NCBI GenBank assembly: GCA_017305635.1
Contig: JAFKKF010000008.1
Location: 124,001 to 188,000 of the forward strand
From: Hyphomicrobiales bacterium
GTDB lineage: Bacteria > Pseudomonadota > Alphaproteobacteria > Rhizobiales > Kaistiaceae
Direction: 5' to 3'
Length of the DNA stretch: 64,000 bases
In this document: in pieces, positions 43,999-52,089 of the stretch
How the letters are laid out: every line of letters begins with the position of its first letter
Position numbering within the stretch: the stretch's first letter is position 1
The notes under the pieces: model-generated
Told to the model about the DNA's origin: nothing
The model's database searches: none
Seen by the model: only the letters and a program-made list of their open reading frames with translations
Program-made: the position numbers and the translations under genes

Positions 43999-44870
43999 GG
44001 CGCGGACTTTCCGATATCCAGCACGTAGAGCGTGAGGATCTTGCGCTCGGTATCGCTGAGGCGCGCCTGCCAGGTCGGCATATGTCCCTCGCGGCCGCCA
44101 TAGACGGTCGTGTAGATGGACTGCAGGTCGCCCCCATAGAGCCAGGTATCGTCGGTGAGGTCGGGCGCACCCACTTCCGGATTGCCCTTGGCTTCCGGTC
44201 CATGGCACGCCGCGCAATTCTTGGCGAAGACCTCCTTGCCGGCCGCGAGCTGGGCGGCATCCGCCCCCGCGCCGGGATGCGACAGCGAATGGACGTAGCT
44301 GACGACGGCGAGCAGGGACGGCCGGTCCAGGGCTCCGTTCGAGCCCCATGGCGGCATCTGCGAGACGCGGCTGTCGGGATCTTCCGAGTTGACGCCGACC
44401 CGGATCGTCTCGGAGATCGCCTCGGGCGTTCCGCCCCAGAGCCAGTCATGGTCCGTTAGATTGGGGAAGCCGGGTCCGCCCCGCGCTGCGAGGCCGTGGC
44501 AGGCGGCGCAATTGTCGCCGAAAAGGGCATGGCCGGTGGCCCGGACATCCTTCATCAGGGCGTCGTCGGCCTGGATGGCGGCATAGTCCTTCTGGTCGAT
44601 CTGGCTCGTCCAGGCGGCGCGCTCCTCGGCGGCCGACTTGAGGCTGGCGGAGACCACCTGGCGCACGTCGACGCCGAGCAGCCCCTTGCTGTAGGTGGTG
44701 CCGAGCGGCCAGGCCGGCATCAGGATCCACCAGACCACGGAGAAGCCGAATGTCAGGATCAGGAATGTCCATACCGGCCAGGGAACGCGGGTATTGAGCT
44801 CCTTGATTCCGTTCCACTCGTGGCCGGTCGTTCCGTGCCCGGTATGCGGATCGCGCTCGATCACGCCCAT
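43995..44870 (-). CDS. ccoP: cbb3 oxidase dihaem subunit CcoP
   Basis: A 291-residue membrane-anchored cytochrome c. One N-terminal helix (residues 32-50) follows E-W-N-G-I-K-E-L-N, and two haem sites C-A-A-C-H lie at 121-125 and 219-223. It carries electrons from the cytochrome bc1 or soluble cytochrome to CcoO and CcoN. The ATG overlaps the ccoQ stop region. Confidence 0.95.
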   Translation of the reverse strand: MGVIERDPHTGHGTTGHEWNGIKELNTRVPWPVWTFLILTFGFSVVWWILMPAWPLGTTYSKGLLGVDVRQVVSASLKSAAEERAAWTSQIDQKDYAAIQADDALMKDVRATGHALFGDNCAACHGLAARGGPGFPNLTDHDWLWGGTPEAISETIRVGVNSEDPDSRVSQMPPWGSNGALDRPSLLAVVSYVHSLSHPGAGADAAQLAAGKEVFAKNCAACHGPEAKGNPEVGAPDLTDDTWLYGGDLQSIYTTVYGGREGHMPTWQARLSDTERKILTLYVLDIGKSAP

Positions 44871-45034
44871 GGGCCGTCCTCGTCCTTCATGATGCTGTTC
44901 TTGGCACGGTGGAAGCGCTTTCGGTTGCCCGGCCAGAACGTGTAGACGAGCACGCCGACGGCGAAGAGGGCGAGGTACAGGAGGCCCCAGGACTTGGCGA
45001 AGAAGGTCAGCGCATCGTGTCCGATATCCGTCAT
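44861..45034 (-). CDS. ccoQ: cbb3 oxidase small subunit CcoQ
   Basis: A 57-residue single-helix protein: a short polar N-terminus, the helix L-L-Y-L-A-L-F-A-V-G-V-L-V-Y-T-F-W-P, then basic residues and the C-terminus D-E-D-G-P-W. CcoQ stabilises the complex. Its ATG overlaps the ccoO stop (ATGA) and its stop overlaps the ccoP start. Confidence 0.92.
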   Translation of the reverse strand: MTDIGHDALTFFAKSWGLLYLALFAVGVLVYTFWPGNRKRFHRAKNSIMKDEDGPWA

Positions 45035-45768
45035 TCCAGCGATCCTCCCATGTCGTCCTGCCGGTGCGCGACGTCGGTCAGCCGGCCAAGGACCTGGAGG
45101 TAGGCGACGAGCGCGTCCATCTCCGTCACCGCTCGCGGGTCGCCGTCGAACAGGCTGACGAGGGTCGCGTCGCCGTAGCGGGCACGCACGCCGGAGGCCT
45201 TGTCGCTGTCGGGGCTCGCCTGACCGAAGGCGTCGCTCGCCGCATTGGCGATCATTTCGTCGCTATACGGAACGCCGAGCCTCTTCAGGGCCGCGAGATG
45301 CGCCGGAAGATCGTCGACGCGCAGGCTGGCGCGCGCGAGGAAGGCGTATTCCGGCATGACCGATTCGGGCACCACGTCGCGCGGATTGCGCAGATGGGCG
45401 ACCTGCCACTGGTCGGAATACTTGCCGCCGATGCGGGCGAGGTCCGGCCCGGTGCGCTTCGAGCCCCACAGCATCGGGTGGTCGTATTGCGATTCGACGG
45501 CGAGCGAATAGGAGCCGTAGCGCTCGACCTCGTCGCGGAGCGTGCGGATCATCTGCGAGTGGCAGGCATAGCATCCCTCGCGGATGTAGATGTTGCGGCC
45601 GGCGAGCTCGAGCGGGGTATAGACCCGCATGTCGGGCGCCGCCTCGACCGTCTCGTGGATGGTGAACAGGGGCGCGATCTCGACCAGGCCGCCGATGCTC
45701 GCGGCGACGATGATGGCGAGGACCAGGCGGATGGAGCGGCGTTCGAGGTTATAGTGCGTGCCGAACAT
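45031..45768 (-). CDS. ccoO: cbb3 oxidase monohaem subunit CcoO
   Basis: A 245-residue membrane-anchored cytochrome c with a helix at residues 12-34 and one haem site C-Y-A-C-H at 66-70 preceded by Y-I-R-E-G; M-P-E-Y supplies a likely axial Met region. It passes electrons from CcoP to CcoN. It starts 6 bases after the ccoN stop and overlaps ccoQ. Confidence 0.95.
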   Translation of the reverse strand: MFGTHYNLERRSIRLVLAIIVAASIGGLVEIAPLFTIHETVEAAPDMRVYTPLELAGRNIYIREGCYACHSQMIRTLRDEVERYGSYSLAVESQYDHPMLWGSKRTGPDLARIGGKYSDQWQVAHLRNPRDVVPESVMPEYAFLARASLRVDDLPAHLAALKRLGVPYSDEMIANAASDAFGQASPDSDKASGVRARYGDATLVSLFDGDPRAVTEMDALVAYLQVLGRLTDVAHRQDDMGGSLE

Positions 45769-45774
45769 CTTCGC

Positions 45775-47433
45775 TCATCCCCGCGCGGGCGCCGCGGCCT
45801 CGCCGGCCGGCAGGGATGCCGGCTGGTCGGCGACCGGCCTGCCCTCGGCCGCTGGCACGGAACGGATGGTCATCCACACGTTGTAGACGCCGATCACGGT
45901 CGCCACGAGGAACATCAGTCCGCCGATGGCGCGGGCAATGTAGTAGGGGTGCATGGCGACGAGGGAATCGACGAAGGAATAGGCCAGCGTCCCGCTCTCG
46001 TTGTAGGTGCGCCACATGAGGCCCTGGGTGATGCCCGAGTTCCACATCGCGAAGACGTAGACGACGAGCCCGGCGACCGCCAACCAGAAGTGCGTCTCGA
46101 CCAGCGCGGCGGAATACATGCGCTGCCGTCCCCAGAGTTGCGGCACGAGATAGTAGATGGCGCCGAAGATGATCATCGAGTTCCAGCCGAGCGTGCCGGC
46201 ATGGACGTGGGCGACGGTCCAGTCGGTGTAGTGCGACAGCGAGTTCACCGGCCGGATGGCGAGGAACGACCCCTCGAAGGTCGACAGGCCGTAGAGCACC
46301 GCGGCGACCATCATGAAGCGGAGCGTCGCGTCGTCGCGGACCTTGTGCCAGGCGCCGTTCAGGGTCAGGAGCGCGTTCGCCGCGGCGATCCAGGAAGGCA
46401 CCAGCAGCATCACCGAGAAGGTCATCCCGAGCGTCTGCACCCAGAGCGGAAGCGCGGTGTAGTGCAGGTGATGGGAGCCGACCCAGACGTAGAAGAAGGT
46501 GATGCCCCAGAAGCCGATGATCGACATGCGGTAGGAATAGATCGGCCGGCCGGCGCGCTTGGGCAGGTAGTAGTAGAGCATGCCGAGGAAGCCGGCGGTG
46601 AGGAAGAAGGCCACCGCGTTGTGGCCGTACCACCATTGCACCATGGCGTCCTGGACGCCGGAGAAGAACGAATAGCTCTTGGCGCTGCCGAGCGAGACCG
46701 GCAAGGCGAGGTTGTTGACGATGTGGAGCATCGCCACGACCAGGATGAACGCCAAGTAGTACCAGTTGGCGACGTAGATGTGGGGTTCCTTGCGGCGCGC
46801 GAGGGTGCGCAGGTAGAGGACGAAATAGACCACCCAGACGATCACCAGCCAGATGTCGGCATACCATTCCGGCTCGGCGTATTCCTTCGACTGGGTAATG
46901 CCCATCGGGTAGCCGGTGACGGCGAGGATGCAGAAGAGGTTGTAGCCGGCGAGCACGAACCACGGCGTCAACTGGTCGGGCAGGCGGGCGCGCGAGGTGC
47001 GCTGCATGACATGGAAGGAGGTGGCGATCAGCGCATTGCCGCCGAAGCCGAAGATGACGCCGGTGGTGTGGATCGGGCGGAGCCGCCCGAAGGTCGACCA
47101 GGCGGCGTCGAAAGTCAGGTCGGGATAGGCGAGGAGCCAGGCGACCCAGTCGCCGATGAACATGCCGACGATGGCCCAGGCGAGCGCGGCGATGATGCCG
47201 GCCTTGATCGGTTCGTCATAGTAGCGGGACAGGCGCTCGGGCCCCGGCTCCGGCGCGTAGTAGTCGCGCAGGATGATGAAGACGCCGGCGACGCCGGCAA
47301 GGACGATGATGATGCCGTGGACGAGCAACGGGTCCGACCCGCTCGCCGCGGCGAGGACGACTCCGCAGAGGGCGACGAATATGGAAATGGCGAGAGCGAC
47401 CTGTCTCTCGCCGATGGTCATCGTGGCAACCAT
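45775..47433 (-). CDS. ccoN: cbb3 oxidase catalytic subunit CcoN
   Basis: A 552-residue haem-copper oxygen reductase with about twelve helices. The binuclear-centre His are in W-W-Y-G-H-N-A-V-A-F and V-G-S-H-H-L-H-Y; H-V-H-A-G-T-L-G-W-N and S-F-H-V-M carry further haem ligands. ATG 47433 gives a normal length; 47421 is possible and the open frame to 47595 is too long. It heads the operon ccoN-O-Q-P-small protein-DUF2189-ccoI-ccoS. It gives high oxygen affinity for low-oxygen respiration. Confidence 0.94.
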   Translation of the reverse strand: MVATMTIGERQVALAISIFVALCGVVLAAASGSDPLLVHGIIIVLAGVAGVFIILRDYYAPEPGPERLSRYYDEPIKAGIIAALAWAIVGMFIGDWVAWLLAYPDLTFDAAWSTFGRLRPIHTTGVIFGFGGNALIATSFHVMQRTSRARLPDQLTPWFVLAGYNLFCILAVTGYPMGITQSKEYAEPEWYADIWLVIVWVVYFVLYLRTLARRKEPHIYVANWYYLAFILVVAMLHIVNNLALPVSLGSAKSYSFFSGVQDAMVQWWYGHNAVAFFLTAGFLGMLYYYLPKRAGRPIYSYRMSIIGFWGITFFYVWVGSHHLHYTALPLWVQTLGMTFSVMLLVPSWIAAANALLTLNGAWHKVRDDATLRFMMVAAVLYGLSTFEGSFLAIRPVNSLSHYTDWTVAHVHAGTLGWNSMIIFGAIYYLVPQLWGRQRMYSAALVETHFWLAVAGLVVYVFAMWNSGITQGLMWRTYNESGTLAYSFVDSLVAMHPYYIARAIGGLMFLVATVIGVYNVWMTIRSVPAAEGRPVADQPASLPAGEAAAPARG

Positions 47434-47522
47434 GCGCTTCCGGCGCCCCCTCTGTCGTCCGGCACGACCGCCCGCACAAGCGGTCGTCCCCCCGGACCAG
47501 GCTTGTTGGAAATAAGCCGTAT

Positions 47523-47536
47523 CTGATATATATCTT
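47523..47536. promoter_or_regulatory. Degenerate FNR/FixK-type box in the ccoN-haemoglobin gap
   Basis: CTGAT-ATAT-ATCTT resembles the anaerobox TTGAT-N4-ATCAA at seven of ten defined positions. It lies about 90 bases upstream of ccoN and 112 upstream of the haemoglobin start, in the only AT-rich part of the gap. FixK/FNR control of ccoNOQP is established in related bacteria; this particular site is a weak match. Confidence 0.35.
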
Positions 47537-47647
47537 TTCGCCGACGCAGGCAACATGGCCCGGCGGGCCGTGACGACAGCAATGGGCGTCGTCATGGTGC
47601 CTTCAGGCAGCGACGATGCGGAACTGCGACCGGTGACAGGAAACGGG

Positions 47648-48118
47648 ATGAGCCTTCAGGAGCAGCGGGACCGCCTCACGGCGGAGATCGCCGAGCGGAC
47701 CGGCATCGACGACGGGTTGATCGCAAGGCTGGTCCACGAATTCTACGGACGCGTGCGCAAGGATCCGATGCTGGGGCCGATCTTCGACGCGCGCGTCGCC
47801 GATTGGGGCGTGCATCTCGAGCGCATGTGCGCGTTCTGGTCTTCCGTCGCGCTGATGACCGGCCGCTACCACGGGCGGCCGATGGAGAAGCACCTGCCGC
47901 TGCCGGTCGATGCGCATCACTTCGACCGCTGGCTGGCGCTCTTCGAGGAGACGGCGCGGGCGACCTGCACGCCCGTCGCCGCCGACCATTTCATCGAGCG
48001 CGCGCGACGGATCGCGGAGAGCCTCGAAATGGGCATTGCGGGCAGCCAGGGAATATTGCTCGGCAAGGGCGAGCGGTTCGTCCGCCCGGCTGCCGGCAGC
48101 GAAGCCGGCGGGGTCTAG
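47648..48118 (+). CDS. Group III truncated haemoglobin
   Basis: A 156-residue 2-over-2 globin. Tyr33 (E-F-Y-G-R-V) is the B10 position, His56 the E7 region, proximal His82 lies in E-K-H-L-P-L-P and Trp95 (D-R-W-L-A-L-F) is G8; all align with Campylobacter Ctb as I recall it. Such globins bind O2 or NO and are tied to nitrosative stress or low-oxygen respiration. I chose ATG 47648 because codons before it have mixed third positions unlike the gene; starts at 47555, 47582 and 47594 are possible. It is divergent from ccoN. Confidence 0.88.
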   Translation: MSLQEQRDRLTAEIAERTGIDDGLIARLVHEFYGRVRKDPMLGPIFDARVADWGVHLERMCAFWSSVALMTGRYHGRPMEKHLPLPVDAHHFDRWLALFEETARATCTPVAADHFIERARRIAESLEMGIAGSQGILLGKGERFVRPAAGSEAGGV

Positions 48119-48915
48119 CCGCGCTGGGCGACCGGATCGTCGAGGTCGAAGGCGCGATGCTTCGTCATGAAGTCGTGCAGATGCACGATGGTCCGCTCGG
48201 GCTCGATGAACACGACGTTGTAGGCGCCGTCGCCGTCATGGCCGCTGATCCCCGGCAGATCGCGGAGGTCGAGCGCGACCTGATGGTTGATCGCGGGGAG
48301 GGTGGAGATCGGAATCCGCTGCCAGCTGCCGCCGAGCGGGCGGTGGACGTGGCCGAAGAAGAGGTGGTGGATCTGGGGGTGCCCGGCCGCGAGCGCGGCG
48401 AAGGGAGCGGGGTTGCGCAGCATGTGCCGGTCCATCATCGGATGGCTGATGGAGAAGGGCGGATGATGCATGAAGAGGTAGGTCGGCAGGTCCCGCGCTT
48501 CCTCCAGGCGCGCCGCGATCCAGGCGAGACGGCGCTCGCATAGCTCGCCGGCATCGGGCTCGGAAAGCGTGTCGATGAGGAGGAGACGGATGCCGTTCCG
48601 GTCGATCGCCTCCTGGACGAATCCGTTCTCGTCGCGGACGTAATCCGGGAAGACGCTGTAGAAATTGGCGCGGCGGTCGTGGTTGCCGAGCATCAGCCGG
48701 TGCGGCACCCGCAAATCCGCGAGCATGTCCCTCAGCAGCTCATAGGCGGCGACCTCGCCCTCGTCGGCGAGGTCGCCGGAGATGATCACGAGCTCGGCGT
48801 CGCCGTGCTCGGCATTGATGCTGTCGATGGCGGCGGCGAAGCGCGGCGCCGGATCAAGGCCGAAGAGCCTGCCCTTGGCGACGAGGTGGATGTCGGAAAT
48901 GTGGATGAGCTTCAT
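48115..48915 (-). CDS. Metallophosphoesterase, GpdQ-like phosphodiesterase
   Basis: A 266-residue cytoplasmic calcineurin-fold enzyme with the metal motifs D-x-H (Asp8, His10), S-G-D-L, G-N-H-D, M-H-H-P-P and F-G-H-V-H. The overall pattern resembles glycerophosphodiesterase GpdQ and the cAMP phosphodiesterase CpdA; the H-H-P-P-F-S-I segment and S-T-L-P-A-I-N-H-Q favour GpdQ. It is the last gene of a Ugp-like ABC operon, which supports hydrolysis of imported glycerophosphodiesters. Its TAG shares a CTAG with the convergent haemoglobin stop. Confidence 0.85.
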   Translation of the reverse strand: MKLIHISDIHLVAKGRLFGLDPAPRFAAAIDSINAEHGDAELVIISGDLADEGEVAAYELLRDMLADLRVPHRLMLGNHDRRANFYSVFPDYVRDENGFVQEAIDRNGIRLLLIDTLSEPDAGELCERRLAWIAARLEEARDLPTYLFMHHPPFSISHPMMDRHMLRNPAPFAALAAGHPQIHHLFFGHVHRPLGGSWQRIPISTLPAINHQVALDLRDLPGISGHDGDGAYNVVFIEPERTIVHLHDFMTKHRAFDLDDPVAQRG

Positions 48916-48988
48916 CGGTTTCGCATCGGGCAGGCGGTGGAGGGATCGGGCGGCAGGTTGTCCTGCCGCCCGGCCGGTCTCGTGAGGG

Positions 48989-50254
48989 CTAGTTCGGAAG
49001 CAGGGCCTTGACCTCGGCGGACATGGCGGTGACGCCGGCATCGGGGGCCAGCTCGCCGCTCACGATCTTGCCGAGATAGTCCTTGATCACGTCGGAGATC
49101 TTGAGGCCGTTCTCGCCCGGAAACGCGTACCAGCCGGTGAGGATCGGCAGCTGCCTGGTGCTGACGAACTGGTTCGGGTGCTCCTTGTAGAAGTCGACCA
49201 GGTACTTCCCCACCGCGAGTGGGTTCGGCGGCATGTAGCCCGAGTTCTGGACGGTGATCGCCGAGCCTTCGGCGGAGCCGGCGAACTTCAGGTATTCCCA
49301 GGCGGCGGCCTGCACGGCCGGATCCTTGGTGAACATCATGCCCGCGGCGCCGCCGGCGGCGATCTTGCCCTCCGGCACGATGAGCGGGAAGGTCGTCGTC
49401 TTCATGACGAAGCGGTCGCCGATATTGGCCTGGAAGTCCTGCACGTCGGAGACCGAGGAGATGTACATGCCGAGCTTGCCGGCGAGGAAGGCCTGGACGG
49501 CCGTGTCGCCGTCGACATTGGGCATGCCGCCGTCCTTGACCATCTTGGCGAGGACCGAGGCCGCCTCGACGCCGGGCTTGCCGCCGAAAGCGACGTCCTT
49601 CTCGTCGGCGGTGAGCATGGTGCCGCCGGCGGAGAAGACGAGGTTCTGGAAGAGCCAGTTGCCGGTGCCATCCCATTCGATGAACATGCCGTCGGCCTTG
49701 CCGGTGGCCTTGATCTTGCCCCCGATGGCGATGACGTCGTCCCAATTGGTCGGGAAGTTGTCGGGATCGCCCCCCACCTCACGGACGAGGTCCGCGTTGT
49801 AGTAGATGATCGCCGAGGAGATGCCCGAGGCGATGCCATAGACCTTGCCGTTCACCCGGCCGAGATCCATCATGGCGCCGGTATAGCCCTGCTTCTCCCA
49901 GTCGGCCTCCTTGGCGATGAAGGGCGTGAGCTCCACGGCAGCGCCCTTGTCGACGAAGATGCGCTGGCGGTTGAGGCCCATCCAGGCGAGGTCGGGCACG
50001 TCGCCGGTCATCGAGCCGCGGAGGATCTTCTGGGTGGCTTCCTCGTAGTCCGCATAGGGTGCGAGGAATTCGATCTTGATGTCGGGATGCTTGGCCTGGA
50101 AGGCCTCGGCGAGCTTGGCATGTACGGGCTTCCAGGTTTCGGGGAAGGGGAAGGCGACCTTCACGACGGTCTCCGCCAGTGCCGGTGCGGCGCCGAGGAG
50201 CGAAGCCGCGATGAGACCCACGGCGAGAACGGAGCAGGCTTTTCTTCTGTTCAT
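48989..50254 (-). CDS. CUT1/Ugp-type ABC substrate-binding protein
   Basis: A 421-residue family 1 solute-binding protein with a Sec signal peptide (M-N-R-R-K-A-C-S-V-L-A-V-G...A-L-A-E). Blocks such as H-P-D-I-K-I-E-F-L, V-P-D-L-A-W-M-G and A-W-E-Y-L-K-F-A-G-S are typical of UgpB-like proteins. ATG 50254 has AGAGG 8 bases upstream; an upstream in-frame Met at 50281 is less likely. The adjoining phosphodiesterase suggests glycerol-3-phosphate or glycerophosphodiesters as ligand. Confidence 0.9.
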   Translation of the reverse strand: MNRRKACSVLAVGLIAASLLGAAPALAETVVKVAFPFPETWKPVHAKLAEAFQAKHPDIKIEFLAPYADYEEATQKILRGSMTGDVPDLAWMGLNRQRIFVDKGAAVELTPFIAKEADWEKQGYTGAMMDLGRVNGKVYGIASGISSAIIYYNADLVREVGGDPDNFPTNWDDVIAIGGKIKATGKADGMFIEWDGTGNWLFQNLVFSAGGTMLTADEKDVAFGGKPGVEAASVLAKMVKDGGMPNVDGDTAVQAFLAGKLGMYISSVSDVQDFQANIGDRFVMKTTTFPLIVPEGKIAAGGAAGMMFTKDPAVQAAAWEYLKFAGSAEGSAITVQNSGYMPPNPLAVGKYLVDFYKEHPNQFVSTRQLPILTGWYAFPGENGLKISDVIKDYLGKIVSGELAPDAGVTAMSAEVKALLPN

Positions 50255-50314
50255 GTGCGTTACCTCTGTTGGCATTTCCACGGACTGGCCGGCTGACTGC
50301 CGCCGGCGGAAGGC

Positions 50315-51175
50315 TCATTTCCCCATCAGGGCCATGCCATCGGCCATGAAGCGCTGGCCGAGCAGGTAGACGGCGATGATGGGAAGGGTGACGGCGGTGG
50401 CGGCAGCCATGAGCGGGCCGTAGTCGCCACCGCCGACGCTCTCGTTGACGAAGGCGATGATGCCGATCGGCGGCGTGGCATAGGTGTTGTCGCTGATGAC
50501 GATGAGCGGCCAGAACAGGTCGTTCCAGTGGGCGACGACCGAGAAGATGCAGAAGGCGACGATCGCCGGCCGCGCGTGCGGCACCATGACCCGCCAGACG
50601 ATCGACCAGTCCGACATGCCGTCGAGACGGGCCGCGTGGACGAGTTCGTCGGGTACCGACTTGAAATGCTGGCGGAGCAGGAAGACGCCGAAGGCCGAGA
50701 TCGAGAAGGGCAGGATCAGGGCGGCGTAGTTGCCGAAGGCGCCGCTCGAGCTGCTGATCAGCCCGGTGAGGCGGAAGGCGAGGTAGAGCGGCAGCGTCGG
50801 CAGGAAGGCGGGTATGGCGAGCGCCACGACGATGAGCGGGAGCAGCCAGCGTGCTGCGCGGAACTTCAGCTTGGCGAGCGCATAGGCGACGGGCGCGGCG
50901 ACGAGGATCTGCAGTGCCATGATGCCGAGGCAGACGATGGCGCCGTTGAGCAGGTAGCGCGGCATCGGCACGTCGAAGAGGATGCGCGAATAGTTCTCGA
51001 CGATGCCCCATTGCCGCGGCCACGGGTCGATGCCGCCATTGAAGATGTCCGGCCGCGACTTGAACGAGGTGAGCAGCATCCAGATGAAGGGGATGCAGAA
51101 GACGAGTGTCGCCAGGGCGAGGACCGCGTGGCGGAGGATGGCGCTGCCGCGCCCCTGGTCCGGGCGGCGGGCCAT
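50315..51175 (-). CDS. CUT1/Ugp-type ABC transporter permease (UgpE/MalG-like)
   Basis: A 286-residue membrane protein with about six helices, an N-terminal basic tail (M-A-R-R-P-D-Q-G-R-G) and the EAA loop H-A-A-R-L-D-G-M-S. Its ATG overlaps the stop of the partner permease (TGATG). It forms the channel with the UgpA/MalF-like protein. Confidence 0.92.
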   Translation of the reverse strand: MARRPDQGRGSAILRHAVLALATLVFCIPFIWMLLTSFKSRPDIFNGGIDPWPRQWGIVENYSRILFDVPMPRYLLNGAIVCLGIMALQILVAAPVAYALAKLKFRAARWLLPLIVVALAIPAFLPTLPLYLAFRLTGLISSSSGAFGNYAALILPFSISAFGVFLLRQHFKSVPDELVHAARLDGMSDWSIVWRVMVPHARPAIVAFCIFSVVAHWNDLFWPLIVISDNTYATPPIGIIAFVNESVGGGDYGPLMAAATAVTLPIIAVYLLGQRFMADGMALMGK

Positions 51176-52089
51176 CAGTAGTGCACCCGCTTCTCGAGGG
51201 TGAGCACGTTGAGGAGCATCACGCCGCAGAGCACGACGAGGAAGATGATCATCAGCGCGGCGGCATAGTTGGTACGCAGGAAGACGAAGCCCTCGTTGTA
51301 GATCGTGTAGAGCATCACCTCGGTGCGCCGGGCCGGCTGGCCCTTCGTCAGCACCGCGACGGTCTCGAAGACCTGGAGCGCGGTCATCGAGGAGACGACG
51401 AAGACGAAGAGCGTGGTCGGACCGAGCTGCGGCCAGGTGACGAGGGTGAAGCGCGACCAGGCGCCGCGCGCGCCGTCCATCCGTGCCGCTTCGTAGAGGT
51501 CGGGTGGAATGGCGCGCAGCCCTGCCAGGTTGAGGAGCATGGCATAGCCTGAGAGCTGCCAGATGCCGATGACCATGAGCGTCGGCAGGGCGAGGTTCGG
51601 GTCGTGGAGGAAATTGTGGGTCGGCAGGCCCGCCATGGCGAGGAGCGCATTGACCGGGCCGATGGTCGGATGGAGCAGGATCTGCCAGACCAGCGCCATC
51701 GCGACCAGCGAGGCGGTGAAGGGCAGGAAGAAGACCGCACCGTAGAAGCCGCGGAGCGAAGGACCGGCATTGACGAGGAGCGCGAGGCCGAGACCGAGGG
51801 CCATCGAGGCCGGCACCACGACGACGGCATAGACGAGCGTGTTGCGGAGCGAGGTCCAGAAGACGGGATCCTTGAGCACGCTCTCGAAATTCGCCGTGCC
51901 TGCGAAATGGATGGAATTGTTGCCGAGCTGCCAGTCGGTGAAGGCGACGAAGAAGACGGCAAGCGCCGGCAGGAGCAGCATCACCGAGAGGAGGGCGAGC
52001 GCCGGCAGCGAGAAGAGCCAGGCGGTCAGCGCCTCGCGGCGATCGCGCGCCGCTGCCGCCGGGGAAATCGCGAGGCCGGCGGCGCTCAT
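51175..52089 (-). CDS. CUT1/Ugp-type ABC transporter permease (UgpA/MalF-like)
   Basis: A 304-residue permease with about six helices and the EAA loop E-A-A-R-M-D-G-A-R. Start ATG 52089 overlaps the ATPase stop (ATGA). P-T-I-G-P-V-N and F-F-L-P-F-T-A-S are typical of the MalF-like partner. Confidence 0.92.
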   Translation of the reverse strand: MSAAGLAISPAAAARDRREALTAWLFSLPALALLSVMLLLPALAVFFVAFTDWQLGNNSIHFAGTANFESVLKDPVFWTSLRNTLVYAVVVVPASMALGLGLALLVNAGPSLRGFYGAVFFLPFTASLVAMALVWQILLHPTIGPVNALLAMAGLPTHNFLHDPNLALPTLMVIGIWQLSGYAMLLNLAGLRAIPPDLYEAARMDGARGAWSRFTLVTWPQLGPTTLFVFVVSSMTALQVFETVAVLTKGQPARRTEVMLYTIYNEGFVFLRTNYAAALMIIFLVVLCGVMLLNVLTLEKRVHY

